DNA of 38,280 nucleotides from Enterococcus diestrammenae (GTDB taxonomy: Bacteria; Bacillota; Bacilli; Lactobacillales; Enterococcaceae). The notes beneath the pieces were generated by a model, which saw only the letters and a list, made by a program, of their open reading frames with translations, did no database searches and had not been told where the DNA came from. Shown here piece by piece: positions 26,586-34,830 of the stretch (position 1 is the first letter of the stretch; every line of letters starts with the position of its first letter). The stretch is from the NCBI RefSeq assembly GCF_009933255.1, contig NZ_MAEI01000006.1, positions 1-38,280 of the forward strand. The letters run 5' to 3'. The translations under genes and the position numbers were made by a program.

Positions 26586-28868
26586 ATGGATTTTCAAAAG
26601 ATGATGCAGGCGCCCAAAGCACGGGCTAATGCTTTAGCTGCCCGCTTTGGTGTGGAACGAGAAGGACAACGGGTAAGGCTTCAAGACGGAGCGTTGGTGA
26701 CGACTCCTCACCCAAAGCTGTTGGGCAATCGCAAGTACCATCCCTATATTCAGACCGATTTTGCTGAGACCCAGCTAGAATTGATTACACCGGTTACCGA
26801 GTCTCCAGAAGAGCTGATGGCGTGGCTGGCGGCCCTTCATGATGTAGCCGGACGCTCGATGGCTAAGGAGGAAGCGCTATGGCCTTTGAGTATGCCTCCG
26901 CAATTACCAACAAACCAGTCTGAGATTAAACTAGCGGAGTTGGATAATTTTGAAGATGTACTCTACCGCCGTTATTTGGCCCGCCAATACGGGCGGCGCA
27001 AACAGATGGTCTCGGGGATTCATTTTAATTTTGAATTTGGGGAAACCCTCGTTCAAGCCCTCTTTGATCAGCAACAAGTTTGTCAAAGCTTAGAGTCGTT
27101 TAAGACGGAACTGTATATGAAAGTCACCCGTAATTATCTGCGCTATCGTTGGTTGATTACGTATCTTTACGGTGCCACACCTACCAGTGAACCAAACTAT
27201 TTTGTGGAAGATCCTGGCCCGGCGGAACCAGTTCGTAGTATTCGCAATAGTGCTTACGGGTATCGCAATTACGAAGACGTTCAAGTATCGTATGCTAGTT
27301 TGGAGCGTTACCTTCAGGATATCAGTAAAATGGTGGATTTAGGGCATTTATCTGAGGAAAAAGAGTTCTATTCACCGTTGCGGCTCCGGGGTGGCAAACG
27401 TGTTCAAGATTTGGCAGATTCAGGGATTCGCTATATTGAATTGCGTAATATCGATTTGCAACCCTTTGATCGCTATGGTTTTTACCAAGAAGAAGCGCAA
27501 TTTTTACAAGTCTTTTTGTTATTGATGCTGTGGTTACCAGAAGAAGCTGATGCTGATGACTGGGTGCGAGAAGGCGACCGTCGCAATGATGCGGTGGCTT
27601 TGGAACGACCAGATGCCATGACGGCTTGTTTGCCGGAGGGAGAATGGTTGCTTGCGGAGATGGAAAAAATGATAGCCGCCCTGCATCTTTCTTTGCCGGC
27701 GGACTTTCTAAGCGAGGCCAGCGTTGCTTTGGCTGATCCGGAAACCACGCCAGCAGCCCAACTGTGGTTAGCTAGTCAAGTCCACTCCCAACACGAAGTC
27801 GCTACCAAACTGGCCCAAGCCAATCATTATGAAATCTGGCAGCGTCCGTATCAATTGGCAGGCTTCACGGGGATGGAACTTTCCACCCAGATTTTGCTGT
27901 TTGACGCCATCCAACAAGGGGTTAAGGTGACGATTTTGGATGAAGCCGATCAATTTTTGCAATTGAATTTGCAAGGGCACATTGAATATGTAAAAAATGC
28001 CAATATGACCGCCAAAGACAGTTATGTGGTGCCGTTAATGATGGCCAATAAAACCGTCACCAAAAAAGTCTTGGCAAAAGCCGGTTTCCGTGTGCCAAAG
28101 GGTGGGGAATATGGTGATTTAGCTACTGCTTTGGCAGCCTATCCTAAATATGACGGTCAAGCGATCGTGGTGAAACCCAAGAGCACCAATTATGGTCTAG
28201 GGATTTCGGTTTTCAAAGAAGCGCCAGCCTTTAGTGATTACGAGACAGCGGTCCGATTGGCTTTTGCCGAAGATACTGCTATCTTGGTGGAAGAATTCTT
28301 GCCAGGTACCGAATACCGTTTCTTCGTCCTTGACGGCAAGGTAGAAGGTATTATGTTGCGAGTACCTGCCAATGTCGTAGGTGATGGGGAGCGCACCATC
28401 GCCCAACTAGTCGCTAGCAAAAACGAAGACCCATTGCGGGGGACGCATCACCGCTCACCGCTGGAATTGATTCAGCTGGGGGAAATTGAAAAGCTGATGT
28501 TAAAAGAACAAGGTTATCAAGTGGATTCCGTACCTGCTGCTGGTGTGACTGTCTATTTACGGGAAAACTCTAACGTTTCAACCGGTGGCGATTCGATCGA
28601 TATGACAGACGAGTTTAACGAGGATTACAAAGCCGTAGCCGTGGCCGCGGTAGAAGCCCTTGGTGCTAAAATCAGCGGCATCGACTTGATCATCCCGGAT
28701 AAATCCCGTCTTGCTTCAGAACCTGGTGCGTATGGTATTATCGAGGCCAATTTCAATCCAGCCATGCATATGCATGTTTATCCTTATCAAGGTCAGGGAC
28801 GGCGCTTGACGATGGCCGTATTGCAGTTTTTATATCCTGAACTAGCGGAGTTAAACCTACCGGAATAA
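26586..28868 (+). CDS. gshF: Bifunctional glutamate-cysteine ligase / glutathione synthetase
   Basis: Makes glutathione from glutamate, cysteine and glycine in one 760-residue polypeptide. The N-terminal glutamate-cysteine ligase module (about 1-480) includes GIHFNFEFGETL, GYRNYEDVQVSYASLERYL and YIELRNIDLQPFDRYG. The C-terminal ATP-grasp module (about 485-755) has VVKPKSTNYGLGISVF, ILVEEFLPGTEYRFFVLDG, and IIEANFNPAMHMHVYPYQG. Length fits GshF of streptococci and enterococci (about 750). The site before ATG 26586 is GAAGGA. The gene is monocistronic between its own promoter and a strong bidirectional terminator. Patchy distribution of gshF in lactic acid bacteria is established; no transfer marks were seen here. 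Confidence 0.96.
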   Translation: MDFQKMMQAPKARANALAARFGVEREGQRVRLQDGALVTTPHPKLLGNRKYHPYIQTDFAETQLELITPVTESPEELMAWLAALHDVAGRSMAKEEALWPLSMPPQLPTNQSEIKLAELDNFEDVLYRRYLARQYGRRKQMVSGIHFNFEFGETLVQALFDQQQVCQSLESFKTELYMKVTRNYLRYRWLITYLYGATPTSEPNYFVEDPGPAEPVRSIRNSAYGYRNYEDVQVSYASLERYLQDISKMVDLGHLSEEKEFYSPLRLRGGKRVQDLADSGIRYIELRNIDLQPFDRYGFYQEEAQFLQVFLLLMLWLPEEADADDWVREGDRRNDAVALERPDAMTACLPEGEWLLAEMEKMIAALHLSLPADFLSEASVALADPETTPAAQLWLASQVHSQHEVATKLAQANHYEIWQRPYQLAGFTGMELSTQILLFDAIQQGVKVTILDEADQFLQLNLQGHIEYVKNANMTAKDSYVVPLMMANKTVTKKVLAKAGFRVPKGGEYGDLATALAAYPKYDGQAIVVKPKSTNYGLGISVFKEAPAFSDYETAVRLAFAEDTAILVEEFLPGTEYRFFVLDGKVEGIMLRVPANVVGDGERTIAQLVASKNEDPLRGTHHRSPLELIQLGEIEKLMLKEQGYQVDSVPAAGVTVYLRENSNVSTGGDSIDMTDEFNEDYKAVAVAAVEALGAKISGIDLIIPDKSRLASEPGAYGIIEANFNPAMHMHVYPYQGQGRRLTMAVLQFLYPELAELNLPE

Positions 28869-28890
28869 TCGATAGCTTGCCAAATAGTAG

Positions 28891-28939
28891 AAAAAAGCTT
28901 TGGAACCCTCAAATGTGTTGAGGCGCTCCAAAGCTTTTT
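28891..28939. terminator. Bidirectional terminator between gshF and the LCP gene
   Basis: 13 bp perfect stem AAAAAGCTTTGGA (28892-28904) / TCCAAAGCTTTTT (28927-28939), with an inner CCTCA / TGAGG stem. Both strands end in T-tracts and the flanking genes converge on it. Confidence 0.92.
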
Positions 28940-28972
28940 GGTAGTTATCAATTTAAGTTGCCCTAGAGATGA

Positions 28973-30124
28973 TCATTCGTTGCCAGCAGTTTCTGTATCA
29001 TAGTCTTCAGAAGCAGAAGTGTCGGTAGTGGTCGTTTCCGCTTGGCTGCCTTCAGTGCTCTCCTGGGTCGGACGGGTACTACTGAAGCCTTCAAAATAAG
29101 GACCAAAGTAGACGTTGCTGGTACGAGTAGCGTCATCCCAACCGGCATCTGGTTCGACATAGGAGTCATCGTACAAGCGTTGTTCTTCATCTTTCACCAA
29201 GGATAAGACCGCATTATCCGCTAAGCCCAACTGTTCCCGCAATTGATTGGAAGCTTCCAAAGTTCCATAATAAGGCGGAATTTGATAGTATCCATCGTTG
29301 ATCATATACCCTTGACCACCGATTTGAATGGAAACGATTTTTGTCAAGGCTGCTTGGTAATTGGTAGCGATGTCTAGCATCTGATTCCAAGTCAGGTCAG
29401 TGGTGACATTGTCCCCTAAGGCCTCCAGAACCTTGGTATAGTATTTCACGGTGTTGACGCTTGCTAGCTTTTTGACAACTTTGGTTAACACTTCTCGCTG
29501 CCGCTCTTGTCGCCCCATATCTCCGGTGCTATCGTCTTTACGCATCCGAGCATAGGCGAGCCCTTTTTTACCATCCAGAGTGACTTTGCCTTTTGGAACA
29601 TGAATCCCATCCAAGGTAAAGTCGATTTTATTGTTAACCTCGATCCCATCGACGGCATCAATCAAATCCTCTAGCCCTTGCAAATTGATGGTAGCGTAGT
29701 GATTGATTGGAACATCCAAAAAGTTTTCCAAAGTATCAATCGTCATCTGGACCCCACCATAAGAATAAGCAGAGTTGAGCTTATCATGGCGTTCTTTTCC
29801 GACAATTTCGACTAGAAAATCCCGATCGATACTCGTGATTGTCGTTGTTTTTTTCTTGGGATTGATGGTGACGATCATGGTCGTATCCGAACGCCCCTTG
29901 TCATCGCGGCCCAAACCACCAGAGTCAATCCCTAATAAAAGGATGGAGAAAGGATCGGCTGCAGCTGTATTCACGGTATTGCCATCGTGGTCGACTGCTT
30001 GATACATGCGGTCGGCAGCATTGCGGGCTTGATAGGCTGCAAAAATACCGAAACCAAAGACGATGGCGATAATTCCTGTCAAAATCCCAACAACGATTAG
30101 GATGGTTTTCTGCCTTTTAGTCAT
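28973..30124 (-). CDS. LCP (LytR-CpsA-Psr) family cell-wall polymer ligase
   Basis: Membrane enzyme that moves undecaprenyl-linked polymers such as teichoic acid or capsule onto peptidoglycan. The 383-residue protein has an N-terminal signal anchor (about 7-31), then the LCP domain: LLLGIDSGG (63-71), GRSDTTMIVTINP (78-90), SIDRD (98-102), and AYARMRKDD followed by GDMGRQERQREVL. The motif SIDRD replaces the usual SIPRD; the catalytic Arg remains. The C-terminus is a Thr/Ser/Glu-rich tail. ATG 30124 is preferred over ATG 30136 because GAGGTG lies five bases before it, inside the longer version. Which polymer it ligates is not readable. Monocistronic. Confidence 0.93.
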   Translation of the reverse strand: MTKRQKTILIVVGILTGIIAIVFGFGIFAAYQARNAADRMYQAVDHDGNTVNTAAADPFSILLLGIDSGGLGRDDKGRSDTTMIVTINPKKKTTTITSIDRDFLVEIVGKERHDKLNSAYSYGGVQMTIDTLENFLDVPINHYATINLQGLEDLIDAVDGIEVNNKIDFTLDGIHVPKGKVTLDGKKGLAYARMRKDDSTGDMGRQERQREVLTKVVKKLASVNTVKYYTKVLEALGDNVTTDLTWNQMLDIATNYQAALTKIVSIQIGGQGYMINDGYYQIPPYYGTLEASNQLREQLGLADNAVLSLVKDEEQRLYDDSYVEPDAGWDDATRTSNVYFGPYFEGFSSTRPTQESTEGSQAETTTTDTSASEDYDTETAGNE

Positions 30125-30200
30125 TGTGCACCTCATTATGTTGTTTTCAAATTACTTACTTCTAGAAGTTTACGCATTATTCCTTCAAAAACTAACTTTT

Positions 30201-30209
30201 ATTTTACCA
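30201..30209 (-). promoter_or_regulatory. Extended -10 promoter of the LCP gene
   Basis: Minus strand TG-G-TAAAAT, with -35 TTTATC (30224-30229) at 17 bases; leader of about 70 bases. A sequence resembling a CodY box at 11 of 15 positions (30207-30221) overlaps it but is too weak to call. Confidence 0.5.
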
Positions 30210-30400
30210 TATCTGAAAATTTAGATAAAATTTAATTTTTATCAAGAGGAAGTGAGGAAAGTATTGAAGGAGAGAGACGAAAAAATACCGCTACTCTGCG
30301 TCTATCTAGAAGCAGTAGCGAACCAAGTTTCCCGCGGGGTGATTTTACGAATCAGCGCCACTTGCTAGCTAGTTGGATTCGAAATAAAACTAGCCTCTGC

Positions 30401-30463
30401 AAAAATGAAGTCGAAACCGACGCATGGAAAAGCCCCTCATGTGTCGGTTCCGTCTTCATTTTT
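30401..30463 (-). terminator. Long hairpin terminator of the 30492-30905 gene
   Basis: AAAAATGAAG ... CTTCATTTTT outer stem, inner AACCGAC / GTCGGTT and CATG / CATG. T-rich on both strands; lies 28 bases past the stop codon of the minus-strand gene. Between it and the LCP promoter (30240-30400) no gene is seen; one hairpin CGCTACT / AGTAGCG sits at 30289-30320. Confidence 0.85.
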
Positions 30464-30491
30464 AAAACTAACTAAATTTCTTCAGCGTTTC

Positions 30492-30905
30492 TTAGTATTC
30501 AAACTCTTTAATTTCGATGGTTTGTTTGGATTCGCATACTTTCAGTCCAGTGGTTTCTTCCCACCAGTTTTTCATTTCTTTTTCGTAAGTGGTGGGGAAA
30601 GCTTCGACGATTTGTAGAAGCGGGCGGTCATTGATTTTGGCATAAGGAAAGTTTAGTGTCAGATTATATTTCAACTCGGTCAACAAACTATAATATTGGA
30701 ACATTTGATAGTTCATTTCCTCGGGATCTTCTTCGGCCAAGACTTTTGGTGCTCGGTCTAGCATAAAGCCAAAACTGCGCATCATAAACATGATCCCATC
30801 CAAGTGTTCTGTTTGGATATAGGAAGCATCTTTTAGGATATCGATGTGGGTATCCAATGCCAAAAGTAGTTCGTTTTTCAATGTTTGATAATCAGGTGTT
30901 GTCAT
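30492..30905 (-). CDS. Hypothetical cytosolic protein, 137 aa
   Basis: No family recognised. ATG 30905 is preferred over ATG 30941: AAGGGGG lies about eight bases upstream. The protein is acidic and mostly helical by composition, without membrane spans; segments include LALDTHIDILKDASYIQTEH, MMRSFGFMLDRAPKVLAEED and a Trp pair in KNWWEETTGLKVCES. It is followed by a good terminator and preceded, after about 140 bases, by the YueI gene on the same strand. The gap between them holds no clear terminator, so cotranscription is possible. Confidence 0.65.
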   Translation of the reverse strand: MTTPDYQTLKNELLLALDTHIDILKDASYIQTEHLDGIMFMMRSFGFMLDRAPKVLAEEDPEEMNYQMFQYYSLLTELKYNLTLNFPYAKINDRPLLQIVEAFPTTYEKEMKNWWEETTGLKVCESKQTIEIKEFEY

Positions 30906-31049
30906 CTGTTTTTCCCCCTTAATAGTAGTAAAACTCCCCATAATACATCTTTAGGAACCGTGATTCCCCTCAACAGTCCCTTGGTTTACTTGTTACGGTG
31001 ACTGGTAGCAGCTACATGCTCTTAGTAGCAGTGTCAGGAGCTGGCAGTC

Positions 31050-31493
31050 TCAGTGAAATAATTTCTCGAAAAAGCCTGGTTTTTTTGGTGGTTCCGGTGT
31101 TTTGTTAGAGGTAGCGGGATATTTTTTGGCCACGTCGATCACCGGTTCATTCACGGCCTCTTTGGCTACCACCAATAGACCTAACCCATCAGGAGCACTA
31201 CTCACGAAGTCATTGACGATGGTGAATTTGGCACCAGCTTTGGTCAATAACTGGATGTAGTCTGTCTGAAGTGATTCTGGTAGTTTGCCGTTCATTAGGA
31301 CCTGGGCATCTGGGTTTGCGGCGAGTTCTTTTTGCAAAGCTTCCTTGTTTGCCTTGTCTTTCATCTGGGTCAAGGTCATGCTTAAGTAGCAGCGTTCACG
31401 GAAGGTGCCCATGTATTTTCGTTGTTCCTCCGGATTGAGCAAGGGGGCTCCGTACATTCCCTTATCCAAGTGTTTTTGCATTTCATCAGCCAT
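31050..31493 (-). CDS. YueI family protein (DUF1694)
   Basis: A 147-residue cytosolic protein of the YueI/DUF1694 family, function unknown. Family features: KHLDKGMYGAPLLNPEEQRKY near the N-terminus, GTFRERCYLSMTLTQM, and the C-terminal half resembling a small alpha/beta domain (KAGAKFTIVNDFVSSAPDGLGLLVV). The tail is Pro/Lys-rich and ends PGFFEKLFH. Start ATG has AAAGGAG about ten bases upstream. A leader of about 165 bases with alternative pairings precedes it (31520-31606). Confidence 0.88.
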   Translation of the reverse strand: MADEMQKHLDKGMYGAPLLNPEEQRKYMGTFRERCYLSMTLTQMKDKANKEALQKELAANPDAQVLMNGKLPESLQTDYIQLLTKAGAKFTIVNDFVSSAPDGLGLLVVAKEAVNEPVIDVAKKYPATSNKTPEPPKKPGFFEKLFH

Positions 31494-31519
31494 GGCAAGA
31501 GCTCCTTTGGTTGTGGATT

Positions 31520-31606
31520 GACTATCGGATCAGTTGCTTGATTAACTTGTGGTATCAAGGTTGGCATAGCTAATACTCAAAAACAGCTGGGCTATCACCG
31601 ATAGTC
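31520..31606 (-). promoter_or_regulatory. Leader of the YueI gene with alternative hairpins
   Basis: On the minus-strand transcript, GACTATCGG (31606-31598) can pair with CCGATAGTC (31528-31520) over 9 bp, or locally CTATC / GATAG (31604-31592) form a hairpin. The distal partner lies about 20 bases upstream of the start codon region. Regulatory role is inference. Confidence 0.35.
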
Positions 31607-31664
31607 GTGGGCGCGTCTAGTGCAGCTAGAACGACACTAGTAAAAAATCGCTTTCTCGTAATTA

Positions 31665-31673
31665 ATTATAACA
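31665..31673 (-). promoter_or_regulatory. Extended -10 promoter of the YueI gene
   Basis: Minus strand TG-T-TATAAT (perfect extended -10); no good -35, which this class tolerates. Confidence 0.6.
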
Positions 31674-31762
31674 CTTACCACCGAAAAATCTCAGGGGAAT
31701 CCCTTTTGCTACTTAAAAAAGCCCGAGAAGGCGGAGTTTTTCCTTTTCTAAAGGGGCTGCGC

Positions 31763-31768
31763 TATAAT
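31763..31768 (+). promoter_or_regulatory. -10 element of the GNAT operon
   Basis: Perfect TATAAT, 32 bases before ATG 31800; -35 region (TTCCTT) poor. Confidence 0.5.
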
Positions 31769-31799
31769 CAAAGGTAGTAAAACGAGGGAAGTGAGACCA

Positions 31800-32366
31800 A
31801 TGGAAGCCAGTCAACTAATGCTTATCTTGGCGGAAAACAACCACTTAGAGACTAAACGTCTGTATTTGCGCCCGGTTACCTTAGCGGATGCAGCAGCTAT
31901 GTATGAATACGCCAGCGATGAGGAAACAACGGCTTATGTCTTTCCCCGACACCAAAGTTTGGCGGAAACGCGGGAAGCCATCGCAAATTTTTTTATGGCA
32001 GCACCACTAGGAAAATACGCCATCGAGACCAAGGCCGAGCACAAAATGATCGGAACCATCGATTTGCGAGTGGAGGCGGAAGCTTTGCGGGGAGAATTGG
32101 GCTATGCCTTGAATAAAGCGTATTGGGGGCAAGGACTGATGCCAGAAGCGGCGATGGCTTTGTTGTCACTAGGATTTGATAGCCTGCAATTGTTGCATAT
32201 CCAAGCTTTCCACAACTTGGAAAATCCTAAATCCGGGCGGGTAATGGAAAAAATCGGCATGACCAAAGAAGCCCAGCTGCCGCTTTCTCGTCTGTGGCGA
32301 GGCAAACCGGTGGGAGAAGCCATGTATGGCATCACCCGTGAGGATTGGCTCAAGCATGTTTTATAA
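31800..32366 (+). CDS. GNAT family N-acetyltransferase (RimJ/RimL-like)
   Basis: A 188-residue acetyltransferase of the RimJ/RimL type, using acetyl-CoA on an unknown amine or protein N-terminus. Features: LETKRLYLRPVTLADAAAMY start, IGTIDLR strand, LGYALNKAYWGQGLMPEA (acetyl-CoA binding; Q/RxxGxG-like WGQGLM), and the C-terminal HNLENPKSGRVMEKIGMTKE block seen in this subfamily. ATG 31800 is favoured since GAGGG lies 11 bases upstream; GTG 31791 would be too close. It leads a probable three-gene operon with the HesB-like and phosphoesterase genes. Confidence 0.85.
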   Translation: MEASQLMLILAENNHLETKRLYLRPVTLADAAAMYEYASDEETTAYVFPRHQSLAETREAIANFFMAAPLGKYAIETKAEHKMIGTIDLRVEAEALRGELGYALNKAYWGQGLMPEAAMALLSLGFDSLQLLHIQAFHNLENPKSGRVMEKIGMTKEAQLPLSRLWRGKPVGEAMYGITREDWLKHVL

Positions 32367-32393
32367 AACCATATAAATAAAGAGGTAATACGT

Positions 32394-32792
32394 ATGAAAC
32401 TAACGATTGATGAGGCAGCCGAAAAACGGATTGCCCAAAAAATGCAACCAAGTGATCACATCTATTTGGATTTTGAAGATGGAGCGGGTCCTTTTGCCCA
32501 CAGTAGTTTAACCTGTCGTCTGGACTTGAGCTTTCGGGTGCTCTTAGTAGCGGCGGATTATCCAAATGAAGGCTTAGAAGTGTATGATGAAATTCTTGAA
32601 ACCACACTAGGGCCAGTGAAGTTGAAGAAAAGCTCCGAGGTTTATTTGGATCCTGAAACCCAGTTGGTGATTGGTGACGGGCTAGGAGCCTTACAGTTGA
32701 AGGGACCTTCTGGAGTCTTGGCCGATAATATTCCGATAATCCGGATGACAGCTGCTTCGGACACCCTAGGTAAGGGCACGGTGTTGGGGTGA
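32394..32792 (+). CDS. Iron-sulfur cluster biosynthesis (HesB/YneR-like) family protein
   Basis: A 132-residue protein matching the HesB-like/YneR group common in lactic acid bacteria. It starts MKLTIDEAAEKRI, typical of the fold, and has the central IYLDFEDGAGPF segment and the late YLDPETQLVIGDGLGALQLKG region. Only one cysteine is present (SSLTCRLDLSF), so the CxC needed by true A-type carriers is missing; iron-sulfur work is doubtful. AGAGG lies before the ATG. Its stop codon overlaps the start of the next gene (GTGA), implying coupled translation. Confidence 0.75.
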   Translation: MKLTIDEAAEKRIAQKMQPSDHIYLDFEDGAGPFAHSSLTCRLDLSFRVLLVAADYPNEGLEVYDEILETTLGPVKLKKSSEVYLDPETQLVIGDGLGALQLKGPSGVLADNIPIIRMTAASDTLGKGTVLG

Positions 32793-33694
32793 AACGCCTA
32801 GCTGTGGTCAGCGACTTACATGCGGATATCAACCACTTTTCTGATGAGGAGTTAGGCTTGCTGGCGGATATTTTACGAGAAAAACAGGTTACGCACTTAC
32901 ATTTGGCGGGGGATATCGCCAATAAAGTTTTGCGAGCATTGGAAATCGTGGCCTTTTTTAGCGGGCAAGGCTTACCCACTACTTTTAACTGGGGCAACCA
33001 TGAGATGGCTGATTTGACAGAAGCGACCATCGAAAATTATCCTCATCCGGCTTTCTTAAATTGTCGAAGTGTCGCTTTGACCGAGAAAACCGTGCTGTTA
33101 GGCTACAATGGCTGGTATGACTACCGTTTTGCGGAGAAGTATCAGCCGGACAAGCTCCGTCAGATGAAAAATGTCTATTGGTATGATCGAGTCATCCCCT
33201 GGTCAGACAGCGATCCGCAAATTGAGGCACGCTTGCGGGAGCAGTTGCAACTTCGATTAGATGAGCTGCAAGCCGCTGACAAACAAGTGATTTTGGCGAC
33301 CCATTTTGTGCCCAAAAAAGAGTTCATCGTCTACCAAAAGGAGGAGAAATTCCGCCGTTGGAATGATTTAAATGCCTTTTTAGGTTCTGAGCACTTGGGG
33401 GACTTGCTGGACTGTTATCAAAACATCAGCCATTGTGTTTTTGGTCACACCCATCGCCGCTTTGCCGATCAGGTGTTGGCAGGGACGACTTATAGTTGTC
33501 GCCCACTGGGATATTTTTTTGAATGGGCTTTGACCCGGGACTTTGTTTTTGAAAACCAGTTAGTGACCGAGTATCGACCAGCGAAATTACGGGGGATACT
33601 GCGACGAAATCAAGCAGCCTTTGCTGACTATCGGAAAATCCATCTGGCAGAAGAGTTTCAAAAAGGGATGACTGTGATTGATATTCCGGTCTAA
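32789..33694 (+). CDS. Metallophosphoesterase
   Basis: A 301-residue calcineurin-like phosphoesterase with a complete metal site: SDLHAD (Asp9, His11), GDI (Asp42), GNHE (69-72), ATHFVP and GHTHRR near the C-terminal third. Substrate unknown; relatives cleave phosphomonoesters, diesters or nucleotides. GTG 32789 overlaps the preceding stop by four bases. Probably cytosolic, as no signal peptide or membrane span is seen. The operon closes with a terminator 13 bases after its stop. Confidence 0.88.
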   Translation: MKRLAVVSDLHADINHFSDEELGLLADILREKQVTHLHLAGDIANKVLRALEIVAFFSGQGLPTTFNWGNHEMADLTEATIENYPHPAFLNCRSVALTEKTVLLGYNGWYDYRFAEKYQPDKLRQMKNVYWYDRVIPWSDSDPQIEARLREQLQLRLDELQAADKQVILATHFVPKKEFIVYQKEEKFRRWNDLNAFLGSEHLGDLLDCYQNISHCVFGHTHRRFADQVLAGTTYSCRPLGYFFEWALTRDFVFENQLVTEYRPAKLRGILRRNQAAFADYRKIHLAEEFQKGMTVIDIPV

Positions 33695-33706
33695 AAGAAT
33701 TTTTTG

Positions 33707-33750
33707 AGGCTTGTTGGCTACTCCATCGGGACTAGGCAACAAGCCTTTTT
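33707..33750 (+). terminator. Terminator of the GNAT-HesB-phosphoesterase operon
   Basis: AGGCTTGTTG (33707-33716) / CAACAAGCCT (33737-33746), 20-base loop, then a T-tract. It overlaps the next promoter. Confidence 0.88.
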
Positions 33751-33761
33751 CGACTTATAAT
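33733..33761 (+). promoter_or_regulatory. Promoter of the DUF2829 cassette
   Basis: -35 TAGGCA (33733-33738), 17-base spacer, perfect -10 TATAAT (33756-33761). The -35 lies inside the preceding terminator stem. Confidence 0.65.
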
Positions 33762-33823
33762 GAAAAGAACTTTGGCTAAAAGACATGCCAATAGAGACAA
33801 TAACTGCATGAGGAGCGAGAAAC

Positions 33824-34045
33824 ATGACATTTGAAGAAATTTTACCCCAATTAAAAGCTGGCAAACGGATTATTCGCAAAGGGTGGAGTGGCTATGAACT
33901 GTATGTGACTTTGGTCAGTGGTGAGGTTTACGATGGCGCCCCCGTGACTCCATATTTGTTGATCAAAACCAGTGATGAAGGCTTTTCTAGCTTTGCTCCA
34001 ACGGTCTGTGATATTTTGGCGACGGATTGGGCAATCGTCCAATGA
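33824..34045 (+). CDS. DUF2829 (Tad2-like) small protein
   Basis: A complete 73-residue protein that I assign to the DUF2829 family by its pattern: an opening FEEILPQLKAGKRIIRKGW, a Gly-rich turn, the strand TPYLLIKTSDEGF, and the closing FAPTVCDILATDW. Phage Tad2, which binds signalling nucleotides of the Thoeris defence, belongs to this family (established); many chromosomal members have unknown roles. GAGGAG precedes the ATG. The gene is not in an evident prophage. It overlaps the SDR gene by four bases (ATGA). The nucleotide-binding activity of this member is inference. Confidence 0.78.
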   Translation: MTFEEILPQLKAGKRIIRKGWSGYELYVTLVSGEVYDGAPVTPYLLIKTSDEGFSSFAPTVCDILATDWAIVQ

Positions 34046-34830
34046 GGGCAAAAAAGGCGGAAACGTCAGCATTTCACGATGCTGTGGTGTTGGTGACAGG
34101 CGCGGCTTCAGGGATTGGTCAAGCCCAAGCCGCAACCTTTCTTCATGCTGGGGCGCGAGTTTTTGCGGTGGACCTGGTGGAAGACTTTCGTAAACTGCAA
34201 CAGTTGGCAAAAGACATGGGGGCGGCAGCTGAGCAGCGACTAGCCGTTTTTCAGGGGGATGTCTCTCAAAAAGGAGACTGTCTTACAGCGGTAGCAACTT
34301 GTGAGGAGCAGTTTGGTGAGGTGACTATTCTGCTAAACACCGCTGGCAAACTAGACGGTTATAAAAACATCTTAGATACTAGTGATGAGCTGTGGCGGGA
34401 TATTTTACGGACAGACTTGGATAGTGTTTACTATTTGACCAAAGCAGTGCTACCGAAAATGCTTGAACAGGGCAGGGGGACGATTATCAACATGGCCTCT
34501 GTTGCTAGCTTTGTCGGTGGAGGCGGGGGCATCGCCTATACTACTGCTAAACACGCAATCGCCGGCTTTACGCGCCAGTTGGCCTTGGACTATGCAGCAG
34601 CCAATATTCATGTGGTAGCTATCGCGCCGGGAGCCATCCGGACGCCTATGAATGCCGCTGATTTTGCCGGTGACGGAAAAATGGCTGCCTGGGTAGCAGC
34701 CGAAACACCGGTGAAACGGTGGGCTGAAGCGCAGGAAGTTGCCGATCTGACCTTGTTTTTGGCAAGTCAAAAAGCTGGCTACATGCAGGGGAATATTGTT
34801 GAAATTGATGGCGGGTGGTTGTTGAAATGA
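34042..34830 (+). CDS. SDR family NAD(P)-dependent oxidoreductase
   Basis: A 262-residue classical short-chain dehydrogenase. Cofactor motif TGAASGIG (19-26), NTAG (99-102), catalytic Ser153, Tyr166 and Lys170 (YTTAK). C-terminal PGAIRTPM and GNIVEIDGGW are typical of the FabG-like group. Asp44 (FAVDLVE) after the second strand suggests NAD rather than NADP. ATG 34042 overlaps the DUF2829 stop; no separate ribosome binding site is evident, so translation is likely coupled. Substrate unknown. It overlaps the next gene by four bases. Confidence 0.9.
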   Translation: MRAKKAETSAFHDAVVLVTGAASGIGQAQAATFLHAGARVFAVDLVEDFRKLQQLAKDMGAAAEQRLAVFQGDVSQKGDCLTAVATCEEQFGEVTILLNTAGKLDGYKNILDTSDELWRDILRTDLDSVYYLTKAVLPKMLEQGRGTIINMASVASFVGGGGGIAYTTAKHAIAGFTRQLALDYAAANIHVVAIAPGAIRTPMNAADFAGDGKMAAWVAAETPVKRWAEAQEVADLTLFLASQKAGYMQGNIVEIDGGWLLK

